NCBI RefSeq assembly: GCF_046292825.1
Contig: NZ_JBKBQG010000019.1
Coordinates: 17,982-81,981 of the forward strand
Length of the DNA: 64,000 nucleotides
Source: Salinarimonas sp046292825
GTDB lineage: Bacteria; Pseudomonadota; Alphaproteobacteria; Rhizobiales; Beijerinckiaceae
Direction: 5' to 3'
A model generated the notes under the pieces. The model was not told where the DNA came from, made no database searches, and saw only the letters and a list, made by a program, of their open reading frames with translations. The translations under genes and the position numbers were made by a program. Shown piece by piece: positions 16,683-27,470 of this stretch. Numbering within the stretch: the stretch's first letter is position 1; the number at the start of each line of letters is the position of its first letter.

Positions 16683-18347
16683 ATGAGCGCCTTCCTTATC
16701 GAGAACATCGCCCCGATTATGTTCGTGTGCCTCGTGGCGTTCATGATCCTCGGCTATCCGATCGCCTTCTCGCTCGCCGCGCTCGGGCTCTTCTTCGGCT
16801 TCGTGGGCATCGAACTGGGGCTGTTCGCGCCGACCTTCTTCCAGGCGCTGCCCGATCGCGTCTTCGCGGCGATGGCGAACGAGACGCTGCTCGCGATCCC
16901 CTTCTTCACCTTCATGGGGCTCGTCCTCGAGCGCTCGCGCATGGCGGAGGACCTGCTCGACACGATGGGCCAGCTCTTCGGCGCGATGCCGGGCGGGCTC
17001 GCGCTCTCGGTCGTGCTCGTCGGCGCGCTGCTCGCGGCGACGACGGGGGTCGTCGCGGCGGCCGTGATCTCGATGGGGCTGATCTCGCTGCCGATCATGC
17101 TGCGCTACGGCTACGACCGCAGGTTGGCGACGGGCGTGATCGTCGCGTCGGGCACGCTCGCTCAGATCCTGCCGCCATCGCTGGTGCTGATCGTGCTCGC
17201 CGACCAGCTCGGCCGCTCGGTCGGCGACATGTATCGCGGGGCGATGGTGCCGGCGCTGATGCTCACGGCGGCCTTCGCGATCTACGTCCTCGTCGTCTCG
17301 CGCCTGCGCCCGCAGCTCGCCCCGCCGCTGCCGAAGGAGGCGCGCCGGATCGGCCGGGGGCTGCCCTCGCTCCTCGTCGTGATGGCGCTTTCGGGGGCGA
17401 TCGGCGTCGCGGCGACGGCGCTCCTCGCCGATCGCGTCGAGCAGGCGCCCTATGTCTGGGGCGCGGCGATCGCCGTCCTGTTCGCCACCGCGCTCGCCAT
17501 GCTCGACACGCGGCTGAAGCTGAACCTCCTCTCGCCGCTCGCGCGGGAGGTGGTCAGCGTGCTCGTGCCGCCGCTCGCGCTGATCTTCCTCGTGCTCGGC
17601 ACGATCTTCATCGGGCTCGCGACCCCTACCGAAGGTGGGGCGATGGGGGCGGTCGGCGCGCTCGCGCTCGCGGCCCTGAAGGGGCGCCTCACCCTGCCGC
17701 TCACCCGCGGCGCCTGCGAGCAGACGTTGAGGCTCTCGGCTTTCGTGATGTTCGTTCTGATCGGCGCGCGCGTCTTCGCGCTGACCTTCTACGGCGTCAA
17801 CGGCCACATCTGGGTGAAGGAGCTCCTGCTCGCGCTGCCGGGCGGGGAGGCGGGCTTCCTCCTCTTCGTCGCGGTGACGGTGTTCTTCCTCGGCTTCTTC
17901 CTCGATTTCTTCGAGATCGTGTTCATCCTCGTGCCGCTCCTGGTGGCGCCGGCTCAGGCGCTCGGCATCGACCTGATCTGGTTCGGGGTGCTGCTCGCGA
18001 TCAATTTCCAGACGTCGTTCCTCACCCCACCCTTCGGCTTCTCGCTGTTCTACCTGCGATCGGTCACGCCGACGCGCGACCACGTCGATCCCGTCACCGG
18101 GCGCACCATCGCGGGGGTGACGACGATGCAGATCTATCGCGGCGTCGTCCCGTTCGTGCTCATCCAACTCGCGATGATCGCCGTCGTCTACGCGCTGCCG
18201 CAGACGGTCACCCATTACCGCGCCGAGCGCCCGGCGCTCACCGACGAGGACGTGCGCGAGCGTCTCGACCGCCTGATCATGCCCGATTTCGCACCCCCCG
18301 GCGGCTTCCCCGGCTTCGAGCCCCCGCCGCTGCCGCGGGTGGATTGA
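16683..18347 (+). CDS. TRAP transporter large permease (DctM)
   Basis: A 554-residue multi-spanning transporter of the DctM family, longer than the common 430-residue form. The extra length comes from an insertion around residues 205-290, with additional hydrophobic stretches, and from a C-terminal tail. Conserved elements include MILGYPIAFSLAALGLFFGF at the N-terminus, ATTGVVAAAVISMGLISLPI, GTLAQILPPSLVLIVL, LATPTEGGAMGAVGALALA and FQTSFLTPPFGFSLFYLR. This large form is typical of TRAP systems for mannitol, chloroaromatic or unknown carboxylates, so no substrate is assigned. It forms an operon with dctQ; the gap after it holds family B repeats. Confidence 0.93.
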   Translation: MSAFLIENIAPIMFVCLVAFMILGYPIAFSLAALGLFFGFVGIELGLFAPTFFQALPDRVFAAMANETLLAIPFFTFMGLVLERSRMAEDLLDTMGQLFGAMPGGLALSVVLVGALLAATTGVVAAAVISMGLISLPIMLRYGYDRRLATGVIVASGTLAQILPPSLVLIVLADQLGRSVGDMYRGAMVPALMLTAAFAIYVLVVSRLRPQLAPPLPKEARRIGRGLPSLLVVMALSGAIGVAATALLADRVEQAPYVWGAAIAVLFATALAMLDTRLKLNLLSPLAREVVSVLVPPLALIFLVLGTIFIGLATPTEGGAMGAVGALALAALKGRLTLPLTRGACEQTLRLSAFVMFVLIGARVFALTFYGVNGHIWVKELLLALPGGEAGFLLFVAVTVFFLGFFLDFFEIVFILVPLLVAPAQALGIDLIWFGVLLAINFQTSFLTPPFGFSLFYLRSVTPTRDHVDPVTGRTIAGVTTMQIYRGVVPFVLIQLAMIAVVYALPQTVTHYRAERPALTDEDVRERLDRLIMPDFAPPGGFPGFEPPPLPRVD

Positions 18348-18507
18348 GGGTGTCCTAGCCGCGAGGCGGGGTCGCGCGGGGGCGTTGCGTGAGGCGTCCT
18401 ATCTCCTTCGCCTTTCCCTGGGGATCTGAGGGTTTGGGACGAGCTCGACCGCTAGGGAGTGCACACGTCGCTGTCTTCGCATGCGATCGACGTCGACGAA
18501 GGCCGCT

Positions 18508-18849
18508 CTTGTCCTTCCCCCTTGGGGGAAGGTGGCTCCGAGCGAAGCTCGGAGACGGATGGGGGTCGTGCAGGAGGCACTCGAACGACAGTTCCTGCAC
18601 GACCCCCACCCGTGAGGAGTCCCATTGCCCTCCCCCAAGGGGAAACCGTCGAGCCCTCCGCGAACGCTGAGATCTCCAAGAAAACCGATCGGAAGAGATG
18701 TGTGAATCTCGTAGCCCTTGGGGGAGGGCAATGGGACTCCTCTGGGGTGGGGGGCGTGCAGGATCGAGCGATCGAGTGCCTCCCGACGACCCCCATCCGA
18801 CCCGCCGCCTTCGGCGTCGGGCCACCTTCCCCCAAGGGGGAAGGACAAG
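18508..18849. repeat. Family B nested inverted-repeat element B2
   Basis: The 600 bp gap between dctM and the YkvA gene contains a nested structure. Outer arms begin CTTGTCCTTCCCCCTTGGGG (18508) and end with the complement at 18849. Inner arms GAGGAGTCCCATTGCCC (18614) and GGGCAATGGGACTCCTC (to 18742) lie inside. Between the two arm sets are copies of the GGATGGGGGTCGTGCAGGA block in both orientations. It looks like one family B element inserted into another. The flanks 18348-18507 and 18850-18948 show no gene. Confidence 0.85.
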
Positions 18850-18948
18850 AACGTCCGCGAGCGACGCCGATCGCATGCAAAGACGTCGATGTCTGCGCTG
18901 CCTGGCTCCTGAGGAAAAGGAGAGGGGCCGTCCCCGTCGCTCTCGCCG

Positions 18949-19344
18949 CTACGACGGCGGCGTTCCCCAGAGCGCTGCGATCCAGCCGAAGGCCCACCAG
19001 GCGAGCAGCGTGAAGGCGACGAGGGCCATCAGCGCGAAGGCCAACGGGCGGGCGCGCTGGCGGGGCAGGTCGAGCCCGGCCTCGGCGCGGGCGCGGTGGT
19101 CGGCGAGCTGATCCTTCGGGATCAGGCGCACGATCGCCCACAGCCCGACCGTCACCACCGCGAGATCGTCGAGGAGCCCCACGATCGGGCGCCAATCGGG
19201 GATCAGGTCGAAGGGCATCAGCACGTAGGCGAAGACGAGCAGCGCCACCGCCTTCGCGGAGCGCGGGGTGTGCGGGTCGCGCAGGGCGCGCACGAGCGTC
19301 GCGCCGTCGGCGCGGATGCGGCGCGCGCCGTCGCGCAGGCTCAC
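18949..19344 (-). CDS. YkvA family (DUF1232) membrane protein
   Basis: A 131-residue protein with the DUF1232 core near residues 28-70: PRSAKAVALLVFAYVLMPFD then LIPDWRPIVGLLDDLAVV. The core is usually one or two membrane helices joined by the PxDLIPD motif. A second hydrophobic segment lies at about residues 100-122. Its function is not established in the family. The start ATG overlaps the stop codon of topA by four bases (19341-19344), so it is translationally coupled to topoisomerase I. Confidence 0.87.
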   Translation of the reverse strand: MSLRDGARRIRADGATLVRALRDPHTPRSAKAVALLVFAYVLMPFDLIPDWRPIVGLLDDLAVVTVGLWAIVRLIPKDQLADHRARAEAGLDLPRQRARPLAFALMALVAFTLLAWWAFGWIAALWGTPPS

Positions 19345-22100
19345 GAAGCGGCGGCCTTCTTCGCCGCGACGGCCTTCTTGGGCGCAGCCTTCGCCCCTGG
19401 AGACGCCTTCTTGGAGGCAGACGCCTTCTTCGTCGCCGTCTTCGCCGTCGCGGCCTTCTTCGGCGCGCTCTCGCCGTCGGCCTCAGCCTCCGCCTTCCTG
19501 GCCGCTGCCTTCTTGGCGGGCGCCTTCCTGGTGGCGCTCTTGCCGCCGGCCTTCTTCGTCTTGCCCCCGCCGCCGGAGGCGCGCTTCGCCTTGAGGAGGG
19601 CGGCGGCGTCCTCGAGCGAGATCGCCTCCGCCTCCATGCTCTTCGGCAGGGTGGCGTTGGTGGTGCCGTCGGTGACGTAGGGGCCGTAGCGGCCGGCCTT
19701 GACGACGATCGCCTTGCCGCTCTCCGGATCCTCGCCGAGCGCGCGGCCGGGATCGCCGCCGCCGCGCCGGCCGCCGCCGGTGCCGGTCTCCTTGGCGACG
19801 ATGAGGTCGATCGCCCGGTTCTGGCCGATCTCGAGCACGTCGTCGTCGCGCCCGAGCGAGGCATAGGTCTTGCCGTGCTGCACGTAGGGCCCGAATCGGC
19901 CGATGCCGGCGAGGATCGGCTCGCCCGTCTCGGGATGGCGGGCCACCTCGCGCGGCAGCGACAGGAGCGCGAGCGCGCGCTCGAGATCGACGGCGGAGGG
20001 GCTCATGCCCTTGGGCAGCGAGGCGCGCTTGGGCTTCGCGTCGCCCTGCGCCTCGCCGAGCTGCACGAAGGGGCCGAAGCGGCCGTCGCGCAGGGTCACG
20101 TCGAGCGTCGTCACGGGGTCTCGGCCGAGCACCTTCACGCCCGGCTGCCCGCCCTCCGCGCCCGCCTCGCCGTCGGGCCCGGGGGCCGCGAGCTGGCGGG
20201 TGTAGCGGCATTCGGGATAGTTCGAGCAGCCGACGAAGGAGCCGAACTTGCCGAGCTTGAGCGAGAGCGTGCCCGTCCCGCAGCTCGGGCAGGCGCGCGG
20301 ATCGACGCCGTCGCCGCGATCGGGGAAGATGTGCGGGGCGAGATAGTCGTTGAGCGCGTCGAGCACCTCGCCGGTGCGCAGCTCCTTCGTGCCGGCGATC
20401 GCGGCGGAGAAGTCGCGCCAGAAGTCGCGCAGGAGCTCCTTCCAGTCGACCTCCGCCGCCGAGACGCGGTCGAGCTGCTCCTCGAGCGCGGCGGTGAAGT
20501 CGTACTCGACGTAGCGCCGGAAGAAGCTCTCCAGGAAGGCCGTGACGATGCGGCCCTTGTCCTGCGCGACGAGGCGCTTCTTCTCGATCGCGACGTATTC
20601 GCGGTCCTTGAGCACCTGCAGGATCGAGGCATAGGTGGAGGGCCGCCCGATGCCGAGCTCCTCCATCCGCTTGACGAGGCTCGCCTCGGAATAACGCGGC
20701 GGCGGCTCGGTGAAGTGCTGGCTCGCGGTGATGCGCTCGCGCCGCAGCGGATCGCCCGCGGTCATCGGCGGCAGGCGGCCGCCCTCCTCGTCCTCCTCGT
20801 CGTCGCGGCCCTCCTGATAGACCGCGAGGAAGCCGTCGAACTTCACCACCTGCCCGGTCGCGCGCAGATCGAGCGTGCGCGGGCCCACTTTCGCGGCGAT
20901 GTCGACGGTGGTGCGCTCGAGGAGCGCCGATTCCATCTGGCTCGCCATCGTGCGCAGCCAGATCAGCTCGTAGAGGCGCGCCTGCTCGGGCTCGAGGAAG
21001 CGCGCGACGTCCTTGGGCCGCCGGCCCATGTCGGTCGGACGCACCGCCTCGTGGGCTTCCTGTGCGTTCTTCGCCTTCGTCTGATAGCGGCGCGGCACGT
21101 CGGGGACGTATTGGTCGCCGAACTCGCGGCCGATGGCGCGGCGCGTCGCGGCGATGGCCTCGGGCGCCATGTCGACGCCGTCGGTTCGCATATAGGTGAT
21201 GAGGCCGACCGTCTCGCCGCCGATCTCGGCGCCCTCGTAGAGGCGCTGGGCGACGCGCATCGTCTGGGCGGGGGCCATGCCGAGCTTGCGGGAGGCCTCC
21301 TGCTGGAGCGTCGAGGTGGTGAAGGGCGGCTGCGGGTGGCGCTTGGCGGGCTTGGCCTCGACCGAGGCGACCGAGAAGGTCGCGAGCTCGAGATCGCGCT
21401 TGAAGGCCTCCGCCTCCTCGCCCTTGCCGATGTCGAGGCGCGTGATCTTGCGCCCGTCGGCGCCGACGAGGCGGGCGTCGAAGATCGCGTTGTCCTTCGT
21501 CGCGAGGGTGGCGACGAGGGACCAGTACTCGCGGGCGACGAAGCTCTCGATCTCGCGCTCGCGGTCGCAGACGAGGCGCAGAGCCACCGATTGCACGCGC
21601 CCGGCCGAGCGCGAGCCCGGCAGCTTGCGCCAGAGCACCGGGGAGAGGTTGAAGCCGACGAGGTAATCGAGCGCGCGGCGCGCGAGATAGGCGTCGACGA
21701 GCGCCTGGTCGATCTCGCGCGGGGCCCGCAGCGCGCTCGCGACCGCGTCCTTGGTGATGGCGTTGAAGGTCACCCGCTCGACGGGCAGGCCCTTGAGGGC
21801 CCGCTTCTCGTTGAGCGCCTCGACGAGGTGCCAGGAGATCGCCTCGCCCTCGCGGTCGGGGTCGGTCGCGAGGATGAGCTTCTCGGCGCCGCGGATCGCC
21901 TTGGCGATCTCGGAAATGCGCTTGGCGCCGCGATCCTCGAGCTCCCAGATCATCCGGAAATCCGCGTCCGGATCGACCGAGCCGTCCTTGGGCGGCAGGT
22001 CGCGGACGTGGCCGAAGGAGGCGAGGACCTCGTAGTCGCGGCCGAGATATTTGTTGATCGTCTTGGCCTTGGCCGGCGACTCGACGACGACGACTTTCAT
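19341..22100 (-). CDS. topA: DNA topoisomerase I
   Basis: A 919-residue type IA topoisomerase that relaxes negative supercoils. The Toprim domain starts MKVVVVESPAKAKTI and has the metal motif ATDPDREGEAISWHL. The catalytic tyrosine is Tyr303 in GLITYMRTDGV. A four-cysteine zinc-ribbon repeat (ACPSCGTGTLSLKLGKFGSF, then CSNYPEC) follows near residue 600, and then several topoisomerase C-terminal repeats (GRFGPFVQ, GRFGPYVQHG, GRYGPYVTDG). The last 75 residues are Lys/Ala-rich and histone H1-like. I start at the ATG at 22100, where the family begins, rather than at an in-frame ATG at 22178; a GGGAAG site precedes 22100. Confidence 0.96.
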   Translation of the reverse strand: MKVVVVESPAKAKTINKYLGRDYEVLASFGHVRDLPPKDGSVDPDADFRMIWELEDRGAKRISEIAKAIRGAEKLILATDPDREGEAISWHLVEALNEKRALKGLPVERVTFNAITKDAVASALRAPREIDQALVDAYLARRALDYLVGFNLSPVLWRKLPGSRSAGRVQSVALRLVCDREREIESFVAREYWSLVATLATKDNAIFDARLVGADGRKITRLDIGKGEEAEAFKRDLELATFSVASVEAKPAKRHPQPPFTTSTLQQEASRKLGMAPAQTMRVAQRLYEGAEIGGETVGLITYMRTDGVDMAPEAIAATRRAIGREFGDQYVPDVPRRYQTKAKNAQEAHEAVRPTDMGRRPKDVARFLEPEQARLYELIWLRTMASQMESALLERTTVDIAAKVGPRTLDLRATGQVVKFDGFLAVYQEGRDDEEDEEGGRLPPMTAGDPLRRERITASQHFTEPPPRYSEASLVKRMEELGIGRPSTYASILQVLKDREYVAIEKKRLVAQDKGRIVTAFLESFFRRYVEYDFTAALEEQLDRVSAAEVDWKELLRDFWRDFSAAIAGTKELRTGEVLDALNDYLAPHIFPDRGDGVDPRACPSCGTGTLSLKLGKFGSFVGCSNYPECRYTRQLAAPGPDGEAGAEGGQPGVKVLGRDPVTTLDVTLRDGRFGPFVQLGEAQGDAKPKRASLPKGMSPSAVDLERALALLSLPREVARHPETGEPILAGIGRFGPYVQHGKTYASLGRDDDVLEIGQNRAIDLIVAKETGTGGGRRGGGDPGRALGEDPESGKAIVVKAGRYGPYVTDGTTNATLPKSMEAEAISLEDAAALLKAKRASGGGGKTKKAGGKSATRKAPAKKAAARKAEAEADGESAPKKAATAKTATKKASASKKASPGAKAAPKKAVAAKKAAAS

Positions 22101-22354
22101 CCGCGGCTTCCCGATGGGCGCTCTCGTGGTGGTCTCGTCCGCGCCGCCCGAAGCCCCCTCGAGCGACGCGGGCTGCATTAACTGGGTGATGGCGCGCGTC
22201 CTGTCAAATCGGGGCGAGTGCGGTGATGCGGCGCGGGGGAGGCGAGGGGAGGGGGGGCGATGACACCCTTCCCCCCCTCCCGCCCCCTCTTCCCCCCGCC
22301 GCCCCCACCCGCTAACGTCCGCGGCCCCAGCGACAAGCCAATGCGAGAGCCCCC

Positions 22355-23302
22355 ATGTCCCTGCGCGTCGCGGTCCAGATGGACCCCATCGAGCACATCA
22401 AAATCGCCGGCGACACCACCTTCGCCCTCCTGCTCGAGGCGCAGGCGCGCGGGCATTCGCTCGTCTATTTCACGCCCAACGATCTCTCGATGCGCGACGG
22501 GACGGTGGTGGCGCGGATGCGCGATCTCCAGGTCGCGGACGTCGAGGGGGCGCATGCGCGGCTCGGCGAGCCGCGGCGGGCGGCGCTCGCGGAGGCCGTG
22601 GACGTCGTCCTGATGCGCCAGGATCCGCCCTTCGATCTCTCCTACATCACCGCGAGCCACCTCTTGGAGCGCGTCCACCCGCAGGTTCTCGTCGTCAACG
22701 ATCCCCACCACGTGCGCAACGCGCCCGAGAAGATCTTCGTCACGGAATTCCCCCACCTGATGCCGCCGACGCTCATCTCGCGCGACAAGGCCGAGATCGA
22801 GGATTTCCGGCGCGAGCACGGGTCCGTCGTGATGAAGCCGCTGCACGGGCACGGCGGGGCGGCGGTGGTGCGGCTCACCCCCGACGACCCGAATTTCGGC
22901 TCGCTGTTCGATCTGTTCTCCGTCACCTTCCGCGAGCCTTGGGTGATCCAGAAATTCCTCGAGCGCGTCACCGAGGGCGACAAGCGCATCCTCCTCGTCG
23001 ACGGGGAGCCCAAGGGCGCCATCAATCGCGTGCCGGCGCCCGGCGACATCCGCTCGAACATGGTGCGCGGGGGCGCCGCCGGGGCGACCGACCTCACGGC
23101 GCGCGAGCGCGAGATCTGCGAGACGATCGGCCCGTCGTTGAAGCGCATGGGCATGATCCTGGTGGGCATCGACGTCATCGACGGCCTCCTCACCGAGATC
23201 AACGTGACCTCGCCGACGGGCGTGCGGGCGGTGAAGCGGCTCGGCGGGCCGGACCTCGCGGTCGACGTCTGGGACGCGATCGAGGCGAAGCGGCGGGGCT
23301 GA
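22355..23302 (+). CDS. gshB: Glutathione synthetase
   Basis: A 315-residue ATP-grasp ligase joining gamma-glutamylcysteine and glycine to make glutathione in the cytoplasm. It begins MSLRVAVQMDPIEHIKIAGD, the usual GshB start. The substrate loop DPPFDLSYITASHLLE, the VVNDPHHVRNAPEKIF block, the ATP-binding MKPLHGHGGAAVVRL and the metal-binding TEINVTSPTG are all present. It is divergent from topA. The intervening 254 bp contain a purine-rich tract followed by a pyrimidine-rich tract (about 22225-22315). gshA is not in the window. Confidence 0.95.
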   Translation: MSLRVAVQMDPIEHIKIAGDTTFALLLEAQARGHSLVYFTPNDLSMRDGTVVARMRDLQVADVEGAHARLGEPRRAALAEAVDVVLMRQDPPFDLSYITASHLLERVHPQVLVVNDPHHVRNAPEKIFVTEFPHLMPPTLISRDKAEIEDFRREHGSVVMKPLHGHGGAAVVRLTPDDPNFGSLFDLFSVTFREPWVIQKFLERVTEGDKRILLVDGEPKGAINRVPAPGDIRSNMVRGGAAGATDLTAREREICETIGPSLKRMGMILVGIDVIDGLLTEINVTSPTGVRAVKRLGGPDLAVDVWDAIEAKRRG

Positions 23303-23342
23303 GCGCGGCGGCACCGGGTCGCGGGGCGAGCCCCACCCCCGC

Positions 23343-23374
23343 CTTGCGGGCGCAAATCGCCCCCCCTATATCAG
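23343..23374 (+). promoter_or_regulatory. RpoH (sigma-32) type heat-shock promoter for dnaK
   Basis: CTTG at 23343-23346 is followed after 18 bp by CCTATATCAG at 23365-23374. This is an exact match to the alphaproteobacterial RpoH pattern CTTG-N17/18-CYTATNTNNG. Transcription would start about 23381, leaving a leader near 120 nt before the dnaK ATG. No competing match is evident in the 200 bp between gshB and dnaK. Confidence 0.75.
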
Positions 23375-23502
23375 CCGCGGTCGGGGACGCGGCGCGGATC
23401 GCGGGCCCGGCGCATCGCGAAACACACCAGTCCATGTGAAGTCAGCCATGGGCCGAGCTGCTTCGGGGCTCGGCGGTCTGCTTGAAAGTGAGGGATCCCG
23501 CC

Positions 23503-25419
<1,917 letters not shown>

Positions 25420-25597
25420 CGGCGTCCTTCCCCAGCCGATCGTGCCGCCGCCGACAGCGCGAGCTTGACGGCGGCGGCGCATGCGTGTCCCCTGACGCGT
25501 GTCCCCTCGCGGGAATCGTCTCCGACGCTCCCGCGCGGGCGATCGCGGGAGCCGGGCGGGCGGCGCCCGCGGATGAGATCGAGGCACCGGCCCTTCA

Positions 25598-26752
25598 ATG
25601 TCGAAGCGCGATTATTACGAGATCCTCGGCGTCGAGCGGAATGCCGACGAGAAGACGCTCAAGAGCGCCTTCCGCAAGCTCGCCATGCAATGGCACCCCG
25701 ACCGCAATCCCGGCAACGCGGAGGCCGAGCTCAAGTTCAAGGAGCTCAACGAGGCCTACCAGGTTCTCTCCGACGAGCAGAAGCGCGCCGCCTACGACCG
25801 CTTCGGCCACGCGGCCTTCCAGAACGGCGGCGGCGGGCCGGGCGGCCCGGGCTTCGGGCCCGATTTCTCCGACTTCATGTCGGACATCTTCGAGAACTTC
25901 TTCGGCGAAGGCGGCGGCGCGCGCACGCGCGGGCGCTCGACCGGCGGTCGAGAGCGCGGGGCGGACCTGCGCTACAATCTCGAGATCGCGCTCGAGGATT
26001 GCTTCCGCGGCAAGGCCGAGGAGCTGACGATCCCCACCGCGATCACCTGCGAGGCCTGTTCGGGCACCGGCGCCAAGCCCGGCTCGAAGCCGAAGGTCTG
26101 CGGCACCTGCAACGGCTACGGGCGGGTGCGCGCGACGCAGGGCTTCTTCACGATCGAGCGCACCTGCCCCACCTGCGCGGGCCGCGGCGAGATCCTCGAC
26201 GATCCCTGCGACATCTGCCGCGGCGCGGGCAGGGTCACGCGCGAGCGCACGCTCACCGTCAACATCCCCGCGGGCGTCGAGGAGGGCACGCGCATCCGCG
26301 TCGCCGGCGAGGGCGAGGCGGGCCTGCGCGGCGGGCCCTCGGGCGACCTCTACATCTTCCTTTCGATCAAGCCGCACGCCTTCTTCCAGCGCGACGGCGC
26401 CGACCTCTTCGCGCGCGTCCCGATCTCGATGTGCACGGCCGCGCTCGGCGGCGAGGTGACGGTGCCGACGATCGACGGCTCGGACGCGCGCGTGAAGATC
26501 CCGGAGGGCACCCAGACCGGCAAGCAGTTCCGCCTGCGCGGCAAGGGCATGCCGGTCCTGCGTTCGCGCGACGTCGGCGATCTGTACATCCAAGTCGTCA
26601 TCGAGACGCCGCAGAACTTGACGAAAAGGCAGCGTGAGCTCCTCCAGGCCTTCGAGGCGGAATGCTCGCGCGACACGCATCCGGAGAGCCACGGCTTCCT
26701 GAACCGCGTACGCGAGTTTTTCGACGGTCTCGGTGGATCAGGGCGGGGTTGA
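25598..26752 (+). CDS. dnaJ: Chaperone DnaJ (type I Hsp40)
   Basis: A 384-residue co-chaperone that stimulates the DnaK ATPase. The J domain occupies residues 1-70 with the HPD motif in AMQWHPDRNPG. A Gly/Phe-rich linker (about 74-125) follows, then the zinc domain with four CxxCxGxG-type repeats (CEACSGTG, CGTCNGYG, CPTCAGRG, CDICRGAG). Two beta-sandwich substrate domains end before VREFFDGLGG. The ATG at 25598 starts MSKRDYYEILGV; its ribosome-binding site is weak. The 178 bp gap after dnaK includes a short direct repeat of GCGTGTCCCCT. It could be read through from the dnaK promoter. Confidence 0.98.
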   Translation: MSKRDYYEILGVERNADEKTLKSAFRKLAMQWHPDRNPGNAEAELKFKELNEAYQVLSDEQKRAAYDRFGHAAFQNGGGGPGGPGFGPDFSDFMSDIFENFFGEGGGARTRGRSTGGRERGADLRYNLEIALEDCFRGKAEELTIPTAITCEACSGTGAKPGSKPKVCGTCNGYGRVRATQGFFTIERTCPTCAGRGEILDDPCDICRGAGRVTRERTLTVNIPAGVEEGTRIRVAGEGEAGLRGGPSGDLYIFLSIKPHAFFQRDGADLFARVPISMCTAALGGEVTVPTIDGSDARVKIPEGTQTGKQFRLRGKGMPVLRSRDVGDLYIQVVIETPQNLTKRQRELLQAFEAECSRDTHPESHGFLNRVREFFDGLGGSGRG

Positions 26753-26825
26753 CGCACGTTCGTCGGGTTGGTGTAACGGATCGCGCGGGCTCGCCGCGGG
26801 ACAGTCACAGGGGGAGGAGGCGCGC

Positions 26826-27437
26826 GTGCTTCCGAACATGCGGCGTCAGGCCGACAGGAAAGGTCCCGATCTCGAGGACGAGGCGCGCTTCCTGCGTTCC
26901 TGGCTCGAGCGGCCCTTGATGACGGGGGCGGTGGCGCCGTCGGGCAAGGATCTCGCGCGCGCCATGGCGCGATTCGTCGATCCGCGCCGCGAGGGGCAGG
27001 TGGTCGAACTCGGCCCCGGCACGGGGCCGGTCACCGAGGCGTTGATCGAACGCGGCATTCCGCAGGAGCGGCTCGTCCTCGTCGAGTTCAACCCGGATTT
27101 CTGCAAGCTCTTGAGCCAGCGCTTCCCGCGCGCGACGATCAGGCAGGGCGACGCCTACGACATTCGCCACACGCTCGCCGGCAGCCTCGTCGGACCCGCG
27201 GCCGGCGTCGTCTCCTCGCTGCCGCTGTTCACGAAGCCGGTGACGGAGCGTCTGCGTCTCCTGCGCTCGGCGATGGACCTGATGCAGCCGAACGCGCCCT
27301 TCGTGCAGTTCACCTACGCCGTCGTTCCGCCGATTCCGAAGCATCCCGGCGAGTACACCGCCGAGGCCACCGGCCGCATCTGGCTCAACCTGCCGCCCGC
27401 GCGCGTCTGGGTCTATCGGCGACCCGCGCATCGGTGA
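26826..27437 (+). CDS. Phospholipid N-methyltransferase-like SAM methyltransferase (PmtA type)
   Basis: A 203-residue class I SAM-dependent methyltransferase. Motif I is VVELGPGTGPVTEALIERG, followed by an acidic motif II (LVLVEFNPDFCKLL) and the YDIRHTL segment. FLRSWLERPLMTGAVAPSGK before motif I and FTYAVVPPIP near the end are typical of the Rhizobiales/Rhodobacter phosphatidylethanolamine methyltransferase group, which makes phosphatidylcholine precursors. No transmembrane segment is seen, as in soluble PmtA. The GTG at 26826 is preferred because GGAGGAGG ends five bases upstream; the ATG at 26838 would be too distant. Substrate is inferred from family resemblance, and a KsgA-like rRNA enzyme is a less likely alternative. 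Confidence 0.78.
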   Translation: MLPNMRRQADRKGPDLEDEARFLRSWLERPLMTGAVAPSGKDLARAMARFVDPRREGQVVELGPGTGPVTEALIERGIPQERLVLVEFNPDFCKLLSQRFPRATIRQGDAYDIRHTLAGSLVGPAAGVVSSLPLFTKPVTERLRLLRSAMDLMQPNAPFVQFTYAVVPPIPKHPGEYTAEATGRIWLNLPPARVWVYRRPAHR

Positions 27438-27454
27438 GGCGCCCGGGAGGCGCC
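27438..27454. terminator. Possible bidirectional hairpin between convergent genes
   Basis: GGCGCC-CGGGA-GGCGCC directly follows the methyltransferase stop and lies in the 33 bp between two convergent genes. The stem is strong, but there is no T-run on either side, so rho-independent termination is only possible, not shown. Confidence 0.35.
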
Positions 27455-27470
27455 GCGTCCCCCGCGCGGA

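Noticed and set aside
25482..25508. Direct repeat of GCGTGTCCCCT between dnaK and dnaJ as a regulatory site
   Set aside because: Only two short copies with no palindrome or promoter context; probably chance.
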